A stretch of 64,000 nt of DNA from Sclerotinia nivalis (GCA_029531795.1 JAPEIS010000002.1:2232001-2296000), one strand, 5' to 3'; counted from the first letter of the stretch, positions 46,507 through 59,715 are shown. Program-made: numbers and translations. Notes: generated by a model from the letters alone, not told the origin.

Positions 46507-48318
46507 ATCTCCTTGTGCTTCCTTAATCTAATCTCTTCTCCTCACGAAGCGCTAACTTTCTCCCTGCCTTTCCTCTGTCCCTTTCTCAAACAAAAAAGGT
46601 GCGTAAACACGTAATACGAAGAATCGTTTCGGTCGTTGAAAAAGAAATCCGTTTACTTTTCAAGAAATCGGACTATGTATGTGTAAGTGTAGTCCTTGTA
46701 ATTGGTTTGGTTGAGTGAAGAGGGAGGAACATCAACATTACATCGGCAACCTTAAGCTTTAGTGCTTTGCCTCGTGCGCTTCCTCACTAAAGCGCCCCAT
46801 CATCAGAAACCCGCTAGCACCGGCCGCTTTATCCTATCAGCTTTTGCTTATCTAGACCCTCTGGTTCGATTTTAACGTTCTGTATTTTAGTGTCATATTA
46901 CGGTAAAATGCACGGTTTTTACTAATTACGTGGTAATTAGATGCGAACTGCAATTAAGCCAATCAGAGCTCGGGAAACGTTAATCTCCTAAAGAGGAATA
47001 TGCCAGACAAGGAAACTACAAATACCCAGCCCTCAATATCATGGATAGGGATGAGAAAATTTGGTCGCATTTTTGGTAAGAAACCGAATTCGTTTGGTGA
47101 GAGTACTTCAACAATATACTTCGCCTTTTCAACGATAATTTATTAAAAAAAGAATTACACTATTCGAAAGCCCTCATTTTCTAGCATTTATTGAATCTAC
47201 CTGGAATTTCTGAATTGTGTGGTTTTAAAATTTCATTATCTATTTTATTTTTCAAACCCTTTCTGTTTACCCCAACTATTTCAATATTCGTATACTAATC
47301 ATGAAAATAGGTTTAATCGAATCTCCTGATCAATTTCAATATACTACGAATCTGTCAATTGCGTCAGTGGCGTTGAGGTCATGTTATCGATGGAGTGGTT
47401 GAGGTGATTGAGTGATATTTTGAATGAAAATGGTGATGGAATAAAGCTTTTCAGAAGCCTGAAAAAGCCATTTCTAGGGAATAAGGAGTATTCAAGAGTA
47501 TACAGAATTATGCAGGAGGCATCAGGAAATGGCAGGAGTTGAATTTGCAATGGTGGTGTAGTGGTGGAAAGGGTCATTTTCCCTTCGAGGTTAAATGCCT
47601 GAAATATCAGGTCGATACAATAACTGTAGGGCCATTTTGAGCATCTAACCTCTTCGAATCAACAACCATTTCAATTTGAAGGACTCGAAACCTCATTCTG
47701 GGGTTTTATTCATTATTCTGATCTTCAGAGTATATTTTGTTGGTTCAGGGGATGAATATTGATGGAATGATAAAGGGTTGAGGGGTGTGACACAATCGCC
47801 GTAAAGAGCTGGAAAACCAGGGTTCAATTATCCTTAGAATCTATAACTAGAGAGCGAAAGGTCGATAACCCCGAAGGGGTTATATATACTAGTTACAGGC
47901 ACGTGATCGACTTACATAATCTTCGAACCGTGACAGTTATTTTTCATACCAAAGCTACAACTAAATTGTTTCAAACCCTTTTGGTAATCGTACGGGCTAC
48001 TCTATAGACCTCTTATTGGTCGGTTTATAGATTTTGTATATACGTAATCACTGAAAGGGTCTGAGAATGAGATAACGGGCCCATCCACACATCCACCCAC
48101 ATGCATGTTTGTCCATTCACTTGCAGATTCTCGTACATAAAAAAATATCAGCCTACACTTTTCTTCAACAAATTTATAACCTGAAACTTCAACTTTTTTG
48201 TGGGATTCTACCATAGGTAGAGGGTGTATTCTATGATTATCTACTGACGAGAAACCATTGGTAACTTTCAGAGCAATGCAGCCTCAACTTATACATCAGC
48301 AACCAAGAAAACGACACA
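46507..48318. other. Divergent intergenic region of YPT7 and ATG16
   Basis: 1.8 kb, AT-rich, with both promoters. A perfect 8-bp stem with a 3-base loop lies at 47865-47883. No gene seen. The frame at 47344-47577 is unsupported. Confidence 0.5.
47865..47883. other. Perfect short hairpin (8-bp stem, GAA loop)
   Basis: ATAACCCC-GAA-GGGGTTAT. It lies between divergent YPT7 and ATG16. Significance unknown. Confidence 0.6.
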
Positions 48319-48987
48319 ATGACTTCCTGGCGCGATGAGTATATTAAAGCTTTACAAGAACGCGACGAGCGAGAACAAGCTAGCTATCAGCGATTTGATC
48401 GTCAGTTTATAGAAGCTTGTACGGAACCCCTTTTGAAGTGCATTTTGTCCAAAATCTAATAACTCGCAAAAGATACTCAGCTTCTCGACCGAGTCTCCGC
48501 CCAAACCGCGGCAGCGGCTGTTTACGACACTCCCTCGTCCCTCTCTTCTTCTTCTACATCCCAGAAAACAACCTCCAAAAATACAAAACAAACTCAACTC
48601 ACCTCCTCTTCCGAGATCCTCCAGCTTCGCGCTTCCCTGGCCGAAGCACTCCGTTCCTCTTCGCACTTCCAATCGCGCCTGAAAACCGCTGAAAACTCTC
48701 TTCAAGCTCTCCGTACTAGAAGCATCTCAGAATCAAAACAAATCGAAACTTTGACGCGAGAACGAAATATCATGGAGAGGAAGATTAGGGATAGAGATGA
48801 GGAGTTGAAGGCTAAGACTAAGGGATATCATGATGTGCAGGATGAGATGATATCTCTGAATTTGCAGCTTAATATAGCAGAGCAGAATGAGAAAAGATTA
48901 AAGGCGGAAAATAAAGAGTTGATTGATAGGTGGATGGCTCAAAAGGGAAGGGAAGCGGATGAAATGAACAGAACGTTTGGGACCTAA
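48319..48987 (+). CDS. ATG16: Autophagy protein 16 (ATG16), coiled-coil type
   Basis: Two exons (48319-48418, 48473-48987) give 204 residues, with a GTACGG donor and an AAAAG acceptor. The N-terminal helix MTSWRDEYIKALQERDEREQ is the conserved ATG5-binding region. Exon 2 continues AYTQLLDRVSAQTAAAAVYD. Residues about 75-195 form a long coiled coil (LTRERNIMERKIRDRDEELK and following) that dimerises ATG16. The length and absence of WD40 repeats match fungal ATG16 (yeast 150 residues, filamentous fungi about 200). The protein joins the Atg12-Atg5 conjugate to form the E3-like complex that lipidates Atg8 at the phagophore. The antisense frame at 48352-48705 is a shadow. Confidence 0.93.
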
Positions 48988-49560
48988 TGTAAGGAACTAG
49001 GTTTGAATGTCTCGTAACGGTTTTCAATGTTCTCAATTCAAGTCTGACAATCAAGTGATCTTTGAAGTTCAAGTGAAAGTGTTATTTTTTTTGGTGTTGC
49101 GACTAATTTCGTACATTGAGTGCCACCATAGGCTGGAAGTCTCTTCTCTGGATCAACATTTACCCCGCTGCACAATGAGATGACATGGCCTGATTTTCTA
49201 GAGCTGCGATGAGCAAGCATAAATAAAATAACGGTAGATTGTATGTGATGTAGCAGGGTGGATCTCGTCAAATATTTGAGTCAGGTTCAAGTATGAATAT
49301 TCATGAATATAGAATCAACTCCTAAAAGGAACACCCGAAAGCAATCGGTATGGATATCAGAAATCAAATTGAAAATATCTTAAGCCCGAAAAATCAACCC
49401 CAAGCCTACGCCTACGCTTCATCCCATGCCATGTGTCCTACTCTCCAAATCCTTATGTATGGTGTATATGCAATGTTACGCTTCCCCTATTCCGAGACGC
49501 AATCTTATAATACAGCATTTCTAAAACTCTCTCAAACCGATATATAACGCCGTCTCCTGT
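48988..49560. other. Intergenic between convergent genes
   Basis: Joint 3' region of ATG16 and the conserved hydrolase-like gene. Nothing recognised. Confidence 0.5.
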
Positions 49561-52190
49561 TCATAATTTGGATCTAACGGCCTCCAATCTGTACTTCACA
49601 TCTTGTAAGACTTTAGTACTAGGTTTCCAATCATCGAATTGCTTCAGTAGTTCCACTGCTTCAGTGTGCAGTTCTGTTTTTACGAATTCTTCCTCGAGAA
49701 CTCCCCGCATGATCCAGGGCAAGACATAAGGATTTGCGTTCGTAGGTGGCGAATATTGAGATATATGCAGAGGGACGTCGGGAACTGAAGTAGTGGTAAG
49801 AGCATGATCCATTGCCATGCTGAAAATATATGTTAGTAAAATAGGTTAATCGAAATTAGAAGAATAGGTTTTACTCATATATTTTCTCATCATCGTAGAG
49901 ACGAGAGTGACCACCACCAGTATAAAGGCTCCCAGCCAGAGGCGCCGATAGCTCACGAATAAGTCCATGATCTGACACACCAAGATTGCGTAATTTCAAC
50001 GCGAAGCCGACTAAATGAGCAATAAAATCCGGAGCATGTATACGTCCATCCACAAATACAGCTCGGTAAATGTAGGGATGTTCTGCAGGCGAAAAGATGG
50101 CAGACTGGTTCACTGTTAGTAATGAAAGCAACGAAACGGGAAAATATGCTCAACTTGCCTCAATAGATACGAGCTGGTCGTCAATACTTGCACAGAATGT
50201 TATCCTCACTCCATACTTCAAGACTCGTCGAAGTGCCTTTTCATAATGTTTCGCGACATCACTTTCGTAATTTGCAAACTCGAAGAGTTCTGTTATCATC
50301 TCGTTGAATAATGCTGCCTGGTATCCAGTTTGGTGACTGGCAAACGGACCTAATGATACACCAGCTGGTGAATCTGTTAGAGATGTTTTATACGCGAGAG
50401 GCAATTCTCCCATGACTTACCCATTGCACATACGCCGATCCTCGCTGATGATACTATGCCCTCTTCTATCAGTTTTGCTACAAGCATCAAAGCAACCGGC
50501 ACGCCTTGTGAATGAGCAGCTACCATTATAAAATCTGCTTGTCGCAATCGATCCGTCCAATTACTGAGCAGTTCCCATAGTTTATCCACCCTCTCGAAGA
50601 TTTTACCCTCGCCATCAAGTGCGACTTTCTCTATTTCACAATCGGGAGACCCATTTGCATCTGTCCACCGCCTAATAGCAGCCGCTGCGTGATTAGCGAA
50701 TCTTATCGAAGTCCCACTAGGCTGCCCGATGAGCTTGCGCAATAGAGGTGCAGGAAATAGTCCATGGACACCTATTGCGACTGCATTCTTGATCTTTGGT
50801 ACTTCTTTTGCCAGAGCTACATGTTTTATGGGTTTCTGTCGACCACGTACAATCAATCTTGTTAACTGTCGTAGGATTGATGGATTTTCCATCAGATGGT
50901 AGGTACTTTGTACAGATGGTAGTAATAGATTTGGCGGAGATGGAATCTGAGGTGAAGTGGCGACTTTCTTGGGTGCATCATCTGATTGCGCACTTGCCGT
51001 TTTTTGAAAGATTTCCTCGATCTCTACAGACTTCGGTCGACCTTTTTTGCCAGATTTTGACTTTTTGTCACCTTGGGATGCCTTGATATCGGCAGCGGGA
51101 ACAGCTTCGGCTGGCAACGGTTGATTCTGAGACTGCTCGCCCGAAACTGCTAGCTCGCCAGTTTCCCGACTTTCGGGAGGATCTGTAGCTTTTTTGGTGG
51201 TGTCGGAATACCAAAAAGCCGACGCCCAACTAGACCCACCAGATTGCGTTGTAGATCTACTCGGTGTTGGTTGTGCAGGTTTAGGTACATCCTTTGATGC
51301 ATCTTTCATAATCATGACAGGATTTCCTTCAATGACTTGTGTCGAAGGTGGTTCTTTTGGGCCTTCTGCAGGTACTGGAGGTTGAGAGGCTGACCATAAA
51401 TTGAACCATGACCTCGATGCTGATAAATTTTGTTTTGGAGTCTCGGTCGTTTCGTTCGCAATTGTCTGCTCCGGTAAGATTGTCTCGTTAGAAAAGGCTT
51501 CCTCAGTATTTTGCTTTTGAGGCTCTTCCACCACGGGAAAGGATTCTTTTGATATTTGCGATGGCATGCCTAACCAGCCTAACCAGCCCTGAGAGGTTAT
51601 CGGCTGTTGTGCAGTTTGGGCGATCGGTGAGCTTTTCGATTTTGTTTCTTTGGATGCATCTGACTCCCTCAAGGATCGGGTTTTGGGTGTTTCTTGATTC
51701 AAAATATCCTGTGGCACATTCTCATCTTTCTTGGTATTTATCTCATTGTTCAAAGCCTCCTCCGGTGGAACGCCCAACGTTATTTCGGATGCTGGTTTGC
51801 TTTTACCTGGGTACATTGATGGAGGTCTGGATGCGACCGATGAAGGTTTCCGTTGATCGTAACGGTTAAGTTCTGTCGCCATATTCCCGTTCGATGTTTT
51901 ATCAGCTGAAATTGTCTCCCTCACTACCTGTGTAGAAACAGTGGATTTACGCGGCCAAGTTCCATACCAACTTGCCCTCGATCCGAGCTTTATCTTGTTA
52001 GCCTCACTACACCGACAGAAACTCGTCTCAACAGCAACGAAGAGCACGGTTATCTTACTTGTTTCTTAAAAGCTGCGGCATGCTGAACGTGATTGGGAGG
52101 AGTAACCCCCTGGTCTGTGGTATCTTTTGAGGAATTCGTCGACTGCTCCTTGTAAGGATTTAGCTTTGATCGTTTGCGTGAGGGTAGCAT
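49561..52190 (-). CDS. Conserved fungal hydrolase-like protein (membrane-integral annotation in related fungi)
   Basis: Five exons (52190-52059, 52002-50421, 50364-50159, 50104-49875, 49819-49561) give 802 residues. Residues 1-400 are polar, Ser/Thr/Pro-rich and probably disordered, with four Trp-rich patches (GWLGWLGMPS, SWFNLWSASQ, SSWASAFWYS, RASWYGTWPR). Residues about 430-800 are an alpha/beta-hydrolase-like domain: IGVHGLFPAPLLRKLIGQP, a nucleophile-elbow-like AHSQG at 540-544, CASIDDQLVSIE (GSxDxxV-type acid loop) and HSRLYDDEKIYD near the C-terminus, where the catalytic His is expected. One intron (50105-50158) has a GC donor. The ATG at 52190 is the first in frame, but the open frame extends upstream without ATG, so further 5' exons may exist. 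Orthologues are broadly conserved but uncharacterised. Confidence 0.85.
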
Positions 52191-53107
52191 TCCAAAATAT
52201 ATTTCTCCTGACTGTTCGGATGATCGATTCTTAACTTCCTCCAAGGGGCGCGTGTTCTATATGAGTGAGTTGATTCAGAAACCTCACATCACAATAACAT
52301 GTACCGTCGCCCCGCGTATAACAAGGTTTATTTGCCCCGTGCAAGGGTGTTTGGTTTCGTCGTTATTGTAGTACGTCGTAATGATATCTGGCAATTCGTC
52401 CAAAGTATTGAAGGAAATGTGTAATAACCTTACTGGCGATAGATAATGATGGGAATGGGAAACAAAATGGAGAGGGACCAGTGAAAGTATGGGGTATCTG
52501 GAGAGTTTAAAGGATGTTGATTAGGTAGAATGCTAATGGTTTTAGGTACTTGGTAACCAGGACTAGGCTGTAGGACTAGGCTGTTTTGATGTAATAAAGT
52601 CCAGCTACAAAATATTACCATGTGACTGAGTCCTTATTATTATAATAAATCAGAGAGCCAAAAGAAAATCTACTTATGAAGCAGCGGAACAGCAGGAAGC
52701 TTCAAAGTAGGTAAGAGCCTCGAGAATAGAGGATCAACTAAAATTGAATTACATGTCACAATAAAAACAAATCAAATGTGAATATTGGGGTTTATTTTAT
52801 GCCTTCTTGAAATGTACGCAGTAAACTTGAATGTACTCCGTACAAAATGATTGATTACTCATTACCCAGATAAGCTGCTTAGCTTCAGCCAGCCTTGTCA
52901 GCCTTGCATATCGAAAATTGGCCCGCTTTTCATTAAATGGATCAACTCAATTTAATCCCTGCGATTTTTTTTATTTTTCCGTGATGCCGATATTGATAGG
53001 GAAAAAAAAAGTTGTGAAAGCTCGATAGTCATCGTTCGTTCGTTCTTGTGCTACTCCAATATTTCTTTTCCTAATATTCACGAACCCGTTCTTTCCAATT
53101 AATAACA
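52191..53107. other. Divergent intergenic region, may hold 5' exons of the minus-strand gene
   Basis: Holds the promoter of RRP5 and the 5' end of the minus-strand hydrolase-like gene. On the minus strand, 52280-52420 encodes DELPDIITTYYNNDETKHP in an open frame ending at GTACAT, a possible donor, with a matching TATAG acceptor near 52257. This could be an upstream exon. The 53030-53050 CGTTCGTTCGTTC motif lies just before RRP5. Confidence 0.4.
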
Positions 53108-56100
53108 ATGGCGCCATTTGATAAGAAAAGAAAGACTGGTCCCACCAATGATTCATTTATGCGATCGAAGAAAGCTTCGGAATCCGATGATCGACCTTCG
53201 AAACGACCAAGAGCAGAAGAGAAAGAGGAGAAAAGTACATCTACCACAAAATTACTTCCAGCGACCAAAATATCTCGACCTAAGGAGGAAGATGTCGCAT
53301 TTCCAAGAGGTGGTGCAAGTGTATTGACTCCATTGGAGCATAAACAAATCCAGATTGATGCTACCAGAGACGTTTTATTCGAACAATATGGAGCCAAATC
53401 ATCCAAGCCTGATGGAGAAGTTCAAGAGGGCGAGGATACTTCAAAAGCAAGGAAGAAGGGAAAGGGTAAAGGCAAGGGTAAAAAGACAGCTCAAGATACC
53501 GAAGTCGAAGAAGAGACTGTCAAAATTGAAGGATTGAGCTATAAGGTACGTGCTATTACCACTTAATACTAGAACTGGCTATTTTGCTCACAATTTGCAG
53601 AGATTAGTGCCAGGCTCTTTGGTACTTGGCCAAGTGTCACAGATCAATGCTACAGATATTGCTCTTTCACTACCAAATAATCTGACGGGATATGTGCCCA
53701 TTACTTCGATTTCGGACAAAGCTACGGAACGGATTGAGGCGATCGCGGCGGCCGAGGAAGATGATGCAGAGGACGAGCTCGAGGTGCAGGATATTGATTT
53801 AAAGAAGATGTTCTCAATGGGACAGTACCTAAGGGCATATGTTGTTTCTACCAGCGATGATACAAACACAGCCACACTAGGAAAAGGTAAAAGACGAATC
53901 GAATTATCCCTCCGACCCCAACATGCCAACAATGCCGTCACTTCACAGAATCTCATTACCAACACCACTTTAATGGCATCTGTTACAAGCGTCGAAGACC
54001 ATGGCTTAATCATGAACATTGGATTTGAAGATTCTGGTGTTCGTGGTTTCATGGGCGCAAAAGATATCGGTCACGAAGTCGTGTTGGCTGATGTGCAGGA
54101 AGGCGCCGTGTTTCTGTGCATGGTCACTGGCCTCAGTTCCAACGGAAAGACAGTCAAGTTATGCGCGGACACTCAAAAGATTGGCAATTTGAAGAAATCA
54201 AATTACCTCACAGATGCTCCAACGGTGGATGCTTTTCTCCCGGGCACTGCGGTCGAGATCTTGATTGTTGACGTCAGCTCCAGGGGCGTTACTGGAAAAG
54301 TCATGGGTATGGTTGATGTTACTGCAGATTTGATGCATTCGGGCACTGGTGTAATGAACCAAGAGCTAGAAAAGAAATTCAAGATTGGTGCCAAGGTCAG
54401 AGGCAGAGTCATTTGCACTTTTCCAAATTCAGACCCTCAAAAACTTGGTGTCTCTCTTCTTGACCATGTTGCATCGCTGTCGCCCCAGCAAGCAGGAAAA
54501 CCGGGAAACAAAGTAGATCCACTCGACGCCCTGCCTTTGTCTACCATCATCGAAGAAGTTACAATCAAGAAAGTCGAGTCTGGAGTTGGTCTTTTTGTGG
54601 ATGTGGGAGTTAAGGGAATCCCTGGCTTTGTCCACATCTCTCGAGTCAAAGACGGCAAGATAGAGACTTTGGAGGAGACAACAGGCCCCTATAAAGTAGG
54701 GTCGGTCCACCGAGGTCGCGTGCTTGCCTATAACTCCCTCGACGGTGTATACCTTGTTTCTCTGGAAAAAAGTGTTCTGGAACAGCCTTATTTGCGAATT
54801 GAGGATTTAAAGGTTGGTGAGGTTGTGAAGGGGAAGGTTGAGAAGCTCATTGTCAACGCAAATGGTGTCGGCGGACTACTTGTGAATTTGGCAGAAAATA
54901 TATCTGGACTCGTGCCGGAAGCTCACTTGGCGGATGTACAATTGCTTCACCCCGAAAAAAAATTCAAGGAGGGTATGTCCGTCACAGCACGTGTTCTATC
55001 CACAGACCCTGGAAAAAGACAGATTCGCTTGACACTCAAGAAGACACTCGTCAATTCCGAATTGCCTGCTTTCATCTCGTACGATGGCATAATCGTTGGA
55101 ATGCAAAGTCCAGGTACTATTGTAAACATCATGAATACAGGTGCGGTGGTTCAATTTTACGGCAACATTCGAGGGTTTTTGCCTGTCTCCGAAATGAGCG
55201 AGGCTTATATTCAGGATCCCAGCCAGCATTTCAAGGTTGGACAAGTCGTAAACGTTCATGTTTTGAAGGTTGATCCCGAGTCTCAGAAATTAACGGTCTC
55301 CTGCAAAGATCCTTCCGTCTTCGGACTAGCACAGCAAAATGCGTTGAAGAATCTCAAAATTGGCGAGATTTTGTCTGCTCTCGTCACAGAAAAGTCGAAC
55401 GACGACATTTCTGTCGAAATTCAAGGACTAGGGCTGAAGGCAACACTACCTGTTGGTCATCTTACCGATGGATCGGAGAACAAAAGCCGTTCTTCCTTCA
55501 AGAATATTCGAGTCGGCCAGATATTAACAGATCTTGCTGTATTGGACAAATATGAACAGAAACGTTTGGTCGTCTTGACGAATAAGCCAGCACTTGTCAA
55601 AGCTGCTCAGAACAAGACTTTACTGAGATTGTTCGACGATGTGAAGAAGGACAAGACTGTGCACGGGTTCATTAAAAATATAACTTTAACTGCAGTGTTT
55701 GTACAGTTTGGAGGCGGGCTCACCGGACTTCTACCTAAGAACATGATACCCGAAAAGAATCTTCGTTTACCAGATTTTGGATTCAAGAAATGGCAGACAG
55801 TAGAAGTCAAAGTCATCAAGATCGACAATGGACTGCGAAGATTTCTTTTATCTACGGCTGATGCTACTTCTGACAAAAAACCTCAGGAACCTTTAGCCCC
55901 CGGTACCAATCAGGAAGCCGTAAACCCTGTTGATGAAACCATCAAGAGCATTGATGATATCACCCTGGGCCGACTTACGAAAGCAAGAATATCTTCCGTG
56001 AAGGATACCCAGGTAAATGTACAACTCGCCGACAACATCCAAGGTCGAATTGATGTGTCGCAAGCTTTTGATTCTTGGTCAGAGATAAAATCCAAGAAGC

Positions 56101-58581
56101 AACCTCTGAAGTCATTCTCTCCGAAGCAAATTATCGATGTTCGCGTTTTAGGGATACATGATGCGCGCAACCATCGTTTCCTACCTATCAGTCACAGATC
56201 TGGCAAGACTCTGGTCTTTGAACTGTCCGCTAAGCCCAGTGATCAAACCGAGGCTGCCCAGGACCCGGTATCTTTGGACAAAATTAAGCTTGGCTCTTCT
56301 TGGTTAGCATTTGTCAACAATGTTGGAGCCGATTGTCTTTGGGTTAATCTATCTCCTAATGTGCGTGGCCGTATCAGCGCTCTGGATGTATCAGATGACG
56401 TATCATTGCTCAAGGACCTAGAAGCAAACTTTCCCATTGGATCTGCCATCCGGGTTCACGTCAAGGGCGTGGATGTTGAAACGAATCGTCTAGATTTGTC
56501 TGCTCGCTCTAGTCAAGATTCTGACGCCCTTACTTTCGATAGACTAAGCAAAGGCATGATCGTACCAGGAAAAGTAACCAGAGTCAATGAAAGACAGGTC
56601 ATGGTACAAATTACTGATAGCATCTCTGCGCCCATCAATCTTACGGACCTTTGCGACGACTTTTCGGAAGCTGATCCTTCAAAGTACTCTAAGAATGACA
56701 TCGTTCGAGTTTGCGTCACTGATCTCGATATCCCCAACAAACGTGTGCGGTTGTCAACTCGAGCATCTAGAGTGATGAACTCCTCGGCGGCAGTCCAAGA
56801 CGCAGAGATATCATCAATCTCGCAATTGAAAGTAAATGACATTGTGCGTGGATTTGTCAAACACGTCGCTGATAAGGGGCTATTCGTCAATTTGGGTGGT
56901 AATGTGACAGCATATGTTCGAATTTCGGACCTTTCGGATTCTTACATCAAAGACTGGAAATCGGAATTCCAAGTCGACCAATTAGTTAAAGGCAAAGTCA
57001 CAGTTGTTGATGAGGTTTTAAATCACATTCAATTGAGTCTTAAACCTTCCGTTATCGACAAAGATTACATTGCGCCTTTGACGTTCAACGATATCCACGT
57101 GGACCAAATTATTACCGGAAAAATTCGTAAAGTTGAGGATTTTGGTGTTTTTATCGTCATCGATGGCTCAGCAAATGTGAGCGGCCTTTGTCACCAAAGT
57201 GAAATGGCTGAAAAGCGTGTTCACGATGTCAAAAAATTGTACTCCGAGGGCGATGAGGTCAAAGCTATCGTATTAAAGATGGACCCCGAGAAGAAACGTA
57301 TCAGTTTCTCCATGAAGGCTTCACACTTTGAGGACGGAGAAGAGTCTGACGGTGAGAGTGAGGATGACGGTGTGGAGGGCGCCAAGCTCGATAATATGGA
57401 TCTCGATGACAATGATGATGAAAGTGAAGGCGGTGTTGAATTTGATGATGTGCAAGATCTTGAAAGTGCTGCGGAAGATGGAGATGAAGCCTCCGATTCT
57501 GACGAGGAAATGCAAGATGCTGGGGATGATGTTCCGGCTCTTAGTGCTGGTGGATTTGACTGGTCTGCTGATATCCTGGACCAAGCAGATGGTCGATCTA
57601 ACGCCGATTCGGAAGAAGAAGGCGTTGAAGAGAAGCCTAAGAAGAAGAAGAGAAAGGCAGAAATTAAGATCGATAGAACGGGCGACCTTGATGCCAACGG
57701 ACCGCAATCTGTCAGTGACTTTGAGCGTCTTCTTTTGGGTCAGCCAGACTCTTCCAGTCTCTGGACCCAGTATATGGCTTTCCAGATGCAACTCAGCGAG
57801 CTAGGCAAAGCTAGAGAGATCGCCGAGCGTGCCATCAAGGCTATTAATATGCGTGAGGAAACCGAGAAGCTCAACATTTGGCTTGCTCTTCTCAATCTGG
57901 AGATTGCATATGGAAACGATGAGACTGTTGAAGAGGTATTTAAACGAGCTTGTCAGTACAATGATGCCCAAGAGGTTCATGAGAGATTGGCTAGTATCTA
58001 TATTCAGTCGGGCAAAAATGAGGTAAGGAACAGTCATGGAATCCTGAACACTTACGCTAACAACACTGCAGAAAGCCGACGAACTGTTTCAAACTCTTAC
58101 CAAGAAGTTTTCACAATCTCCCACCGTATGGGTCAATTATGCACACTTTCTTTTCAATACTCTCGGATCCCCTGATCGCGGTCGTGCTCTCCTTCCACGT
58201 GCAACTCAGTCGCTTCCTCCACACACACACCTTCCTTTGACGCTCAAGTTTGCAGCTTTAGAGTTCCGCTCTGAACACGGTTCTCCAGAACGTGGGCGCA
58301 CTATTTTTGAGGGTGTTTTAGCGAAATGGAATAAAAGATTGGACATCTGGAGCCAGCTTTTGGATCTGGAAATCAAGGCGGGCGATACGACCATTGTCAG
58401 GGGGGTCTTCGAACGAGTGGCTCGAATCAAGGGGTTGAAACCGAAGGGTGCGAAGGGGTGGTTCAAAAGATGGAGCGAGTGGGAGGAGGCGAATGGGGAT
58501 AGAAAGTCACAAGAGAAAGTAAGAGCCATTGCCGAGGAGTGGGTCAGGAGTAAGTCTGAGAAGAAGGATGATCAGGATTGA
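53108..58581 (+). CDS. RRP5: rRNA biogenesis protein RRP5
   Basis: Three exons (53108-53545, 53601-58022, 58072-58581) give 1789 residues; yeast Rrp5 has 1729. Residues 1-145 are basic and disordered (KKGKGKGKGKKTAQD). Residues about 150-1390 are a long series of S1 RNA-binding repeats, seen as recurring G-x-V/I-x(n)-GxxGfVpxSxls...G and KxxLSxK blocks (for example VHGFIKNITLTAVFVQFGGG and GFVKHVADKGLFVNLGGN). An acidic linker follows (about 1390-1490). HAT/TPR-like helices fill the C-terminus from about 1515 (SVSDFERLLLGQPDSSSLW ... TIFEGVLAKWNKRLDIWSQL). Rrp5 is required for pre-rRNA cleavages leading to both ribosomal subunits and acts in the nucleolus. Both introns have GTACGT/GTAAGG donors and clean CAG acceptors. 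No frameshift seen. Confidence 0.97.
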
Positions 58582-58841
58582 TGAGCCATTGTGGTGACGA
58601 GAAGAAACCAAAAAAGCTTTGTGTAGTAAATGCTGCTTAGGAAGGAAGGAAAATGGACGATGTAGTGCAAATGTAACATCAGGCCAATTGAATTTCATCT
58701 GTTAAAATGAATCAAATGCTGTATTTTAGGATGTTTATATAAGAGTGATGATGGTGATTGCATATGAATGAATCCCAAAACCTTTCATAGTTAAAAATTT
58801 CTATTCTCAAAAGTATATAGGTCAGAATGTCTCCCAGGAAG

Positions 58842-59715
58842 TTAGAGATCCTTTCTATCTGTTACTTCGAGCCTTCCTGCTTCATTATTTTGCTGTTCTC
58901 GTAAAGCCCGCAGACTATCATCCAGAATCGCAATCTCGGCATCAACCTTCAACAATCTTTCCTTCAACATCCCCTCATACTCATCATCAGTTAGTTTTTT
59001 CCAAGGCACCCACTTTGAGCTAATCCAACTTTCCCCATTTCCCTTCTTTCCGCCTTCCTCCAACCTCATTTCCTCCATCTTCCTCTCGTCCACCGCATCA
59101 TAGATTCTCTGTCCCACATATCCAACAGCTCCAAACACGACAAACCCAGGCAGAACATTCTTCGGTCCACGCAATATACCCCCTGTAGCACCAGCAAGAG
59201 AAGCAGCAAGGGCAGTAGAAAGGGCTTTCTCCTGTGGTGTTGGGTATATGCGAGCGGTCCTGTAATGGGAAAGAAGCGCGGTGCGAGTTCCCCAGAAGGT
59301 GGTGCCGATAATGCCCCATTGAATGGAGCTAGCGACGGCGAAGAGCACTGGAGTTCGAGAGACGAGGATGCCAGAGAATCCACCGACGATGGTGCCGGAA
59401 AGTGCTGAGGAAGCGTTAGCTAGGGGTTGGGATGGATGGCCTGGCTAATATGTCTAGAAGGCGATTACGATAGGGGAATTGTATAAAGATTTACAGGGGA
59501 TGAGGGATGAAAATATGTTGGAGAGTATTAAATGTTTGCACAAACAGGAGTTAATACAGACGGGGCTAGAACATACCGGAAAGACCACCGAATTGCAGAG
59601 CAGGTTTAATGATATCCATTAACTCAGGTGGTAAATTGTCCGATTTGAGGCTCTGAGATTGGTTGATAGGAGCCATTGAGGACGAAGAATCTCCCTTTTC
59701 TCCGGAAGTTGTCAT
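58842..59715 (-). CDS. Small four-helix membrane protein, possibly Tim17/22-like
   Basis: Two exons (59715-59577, 59404-58842) give 233 residues. The 172-base intron has a GTATGT donor and a CCTCAG acceptor. It joins GGLS to ALSGTIVGGFSGILVSRTP, restoring a Gly-rich membrane helix. Four hydrophobic segments occur within residues 45-165, with GxxxG-like spacing (VGGFSGI, GATGGILRGPKNVLPG, FGAVGYVGQ). The C-terminal 65 residues are charged (ILDDSLRALREQQNNEA), as in mitochondrial inner-membrane proteins of the Tim17/22/23 superfamily. The match to that family is by pattern only. The ATG chosen gives a soluble N-terminus of about 30 residues (TTSGEKGDSSSS). An in-frame ATG further upstream at 59841 is less likely. 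Confidence 0.7.

Noticed and set aside
48352..48705. 117-codon minus-strand frame
   Set aside because: Antisense to ATG16 exon 2.
57221..57697. 158-codon minus-strand frame, Ser-rich
   Set aside because: Antisense shadow of the acidic region of RRP5.
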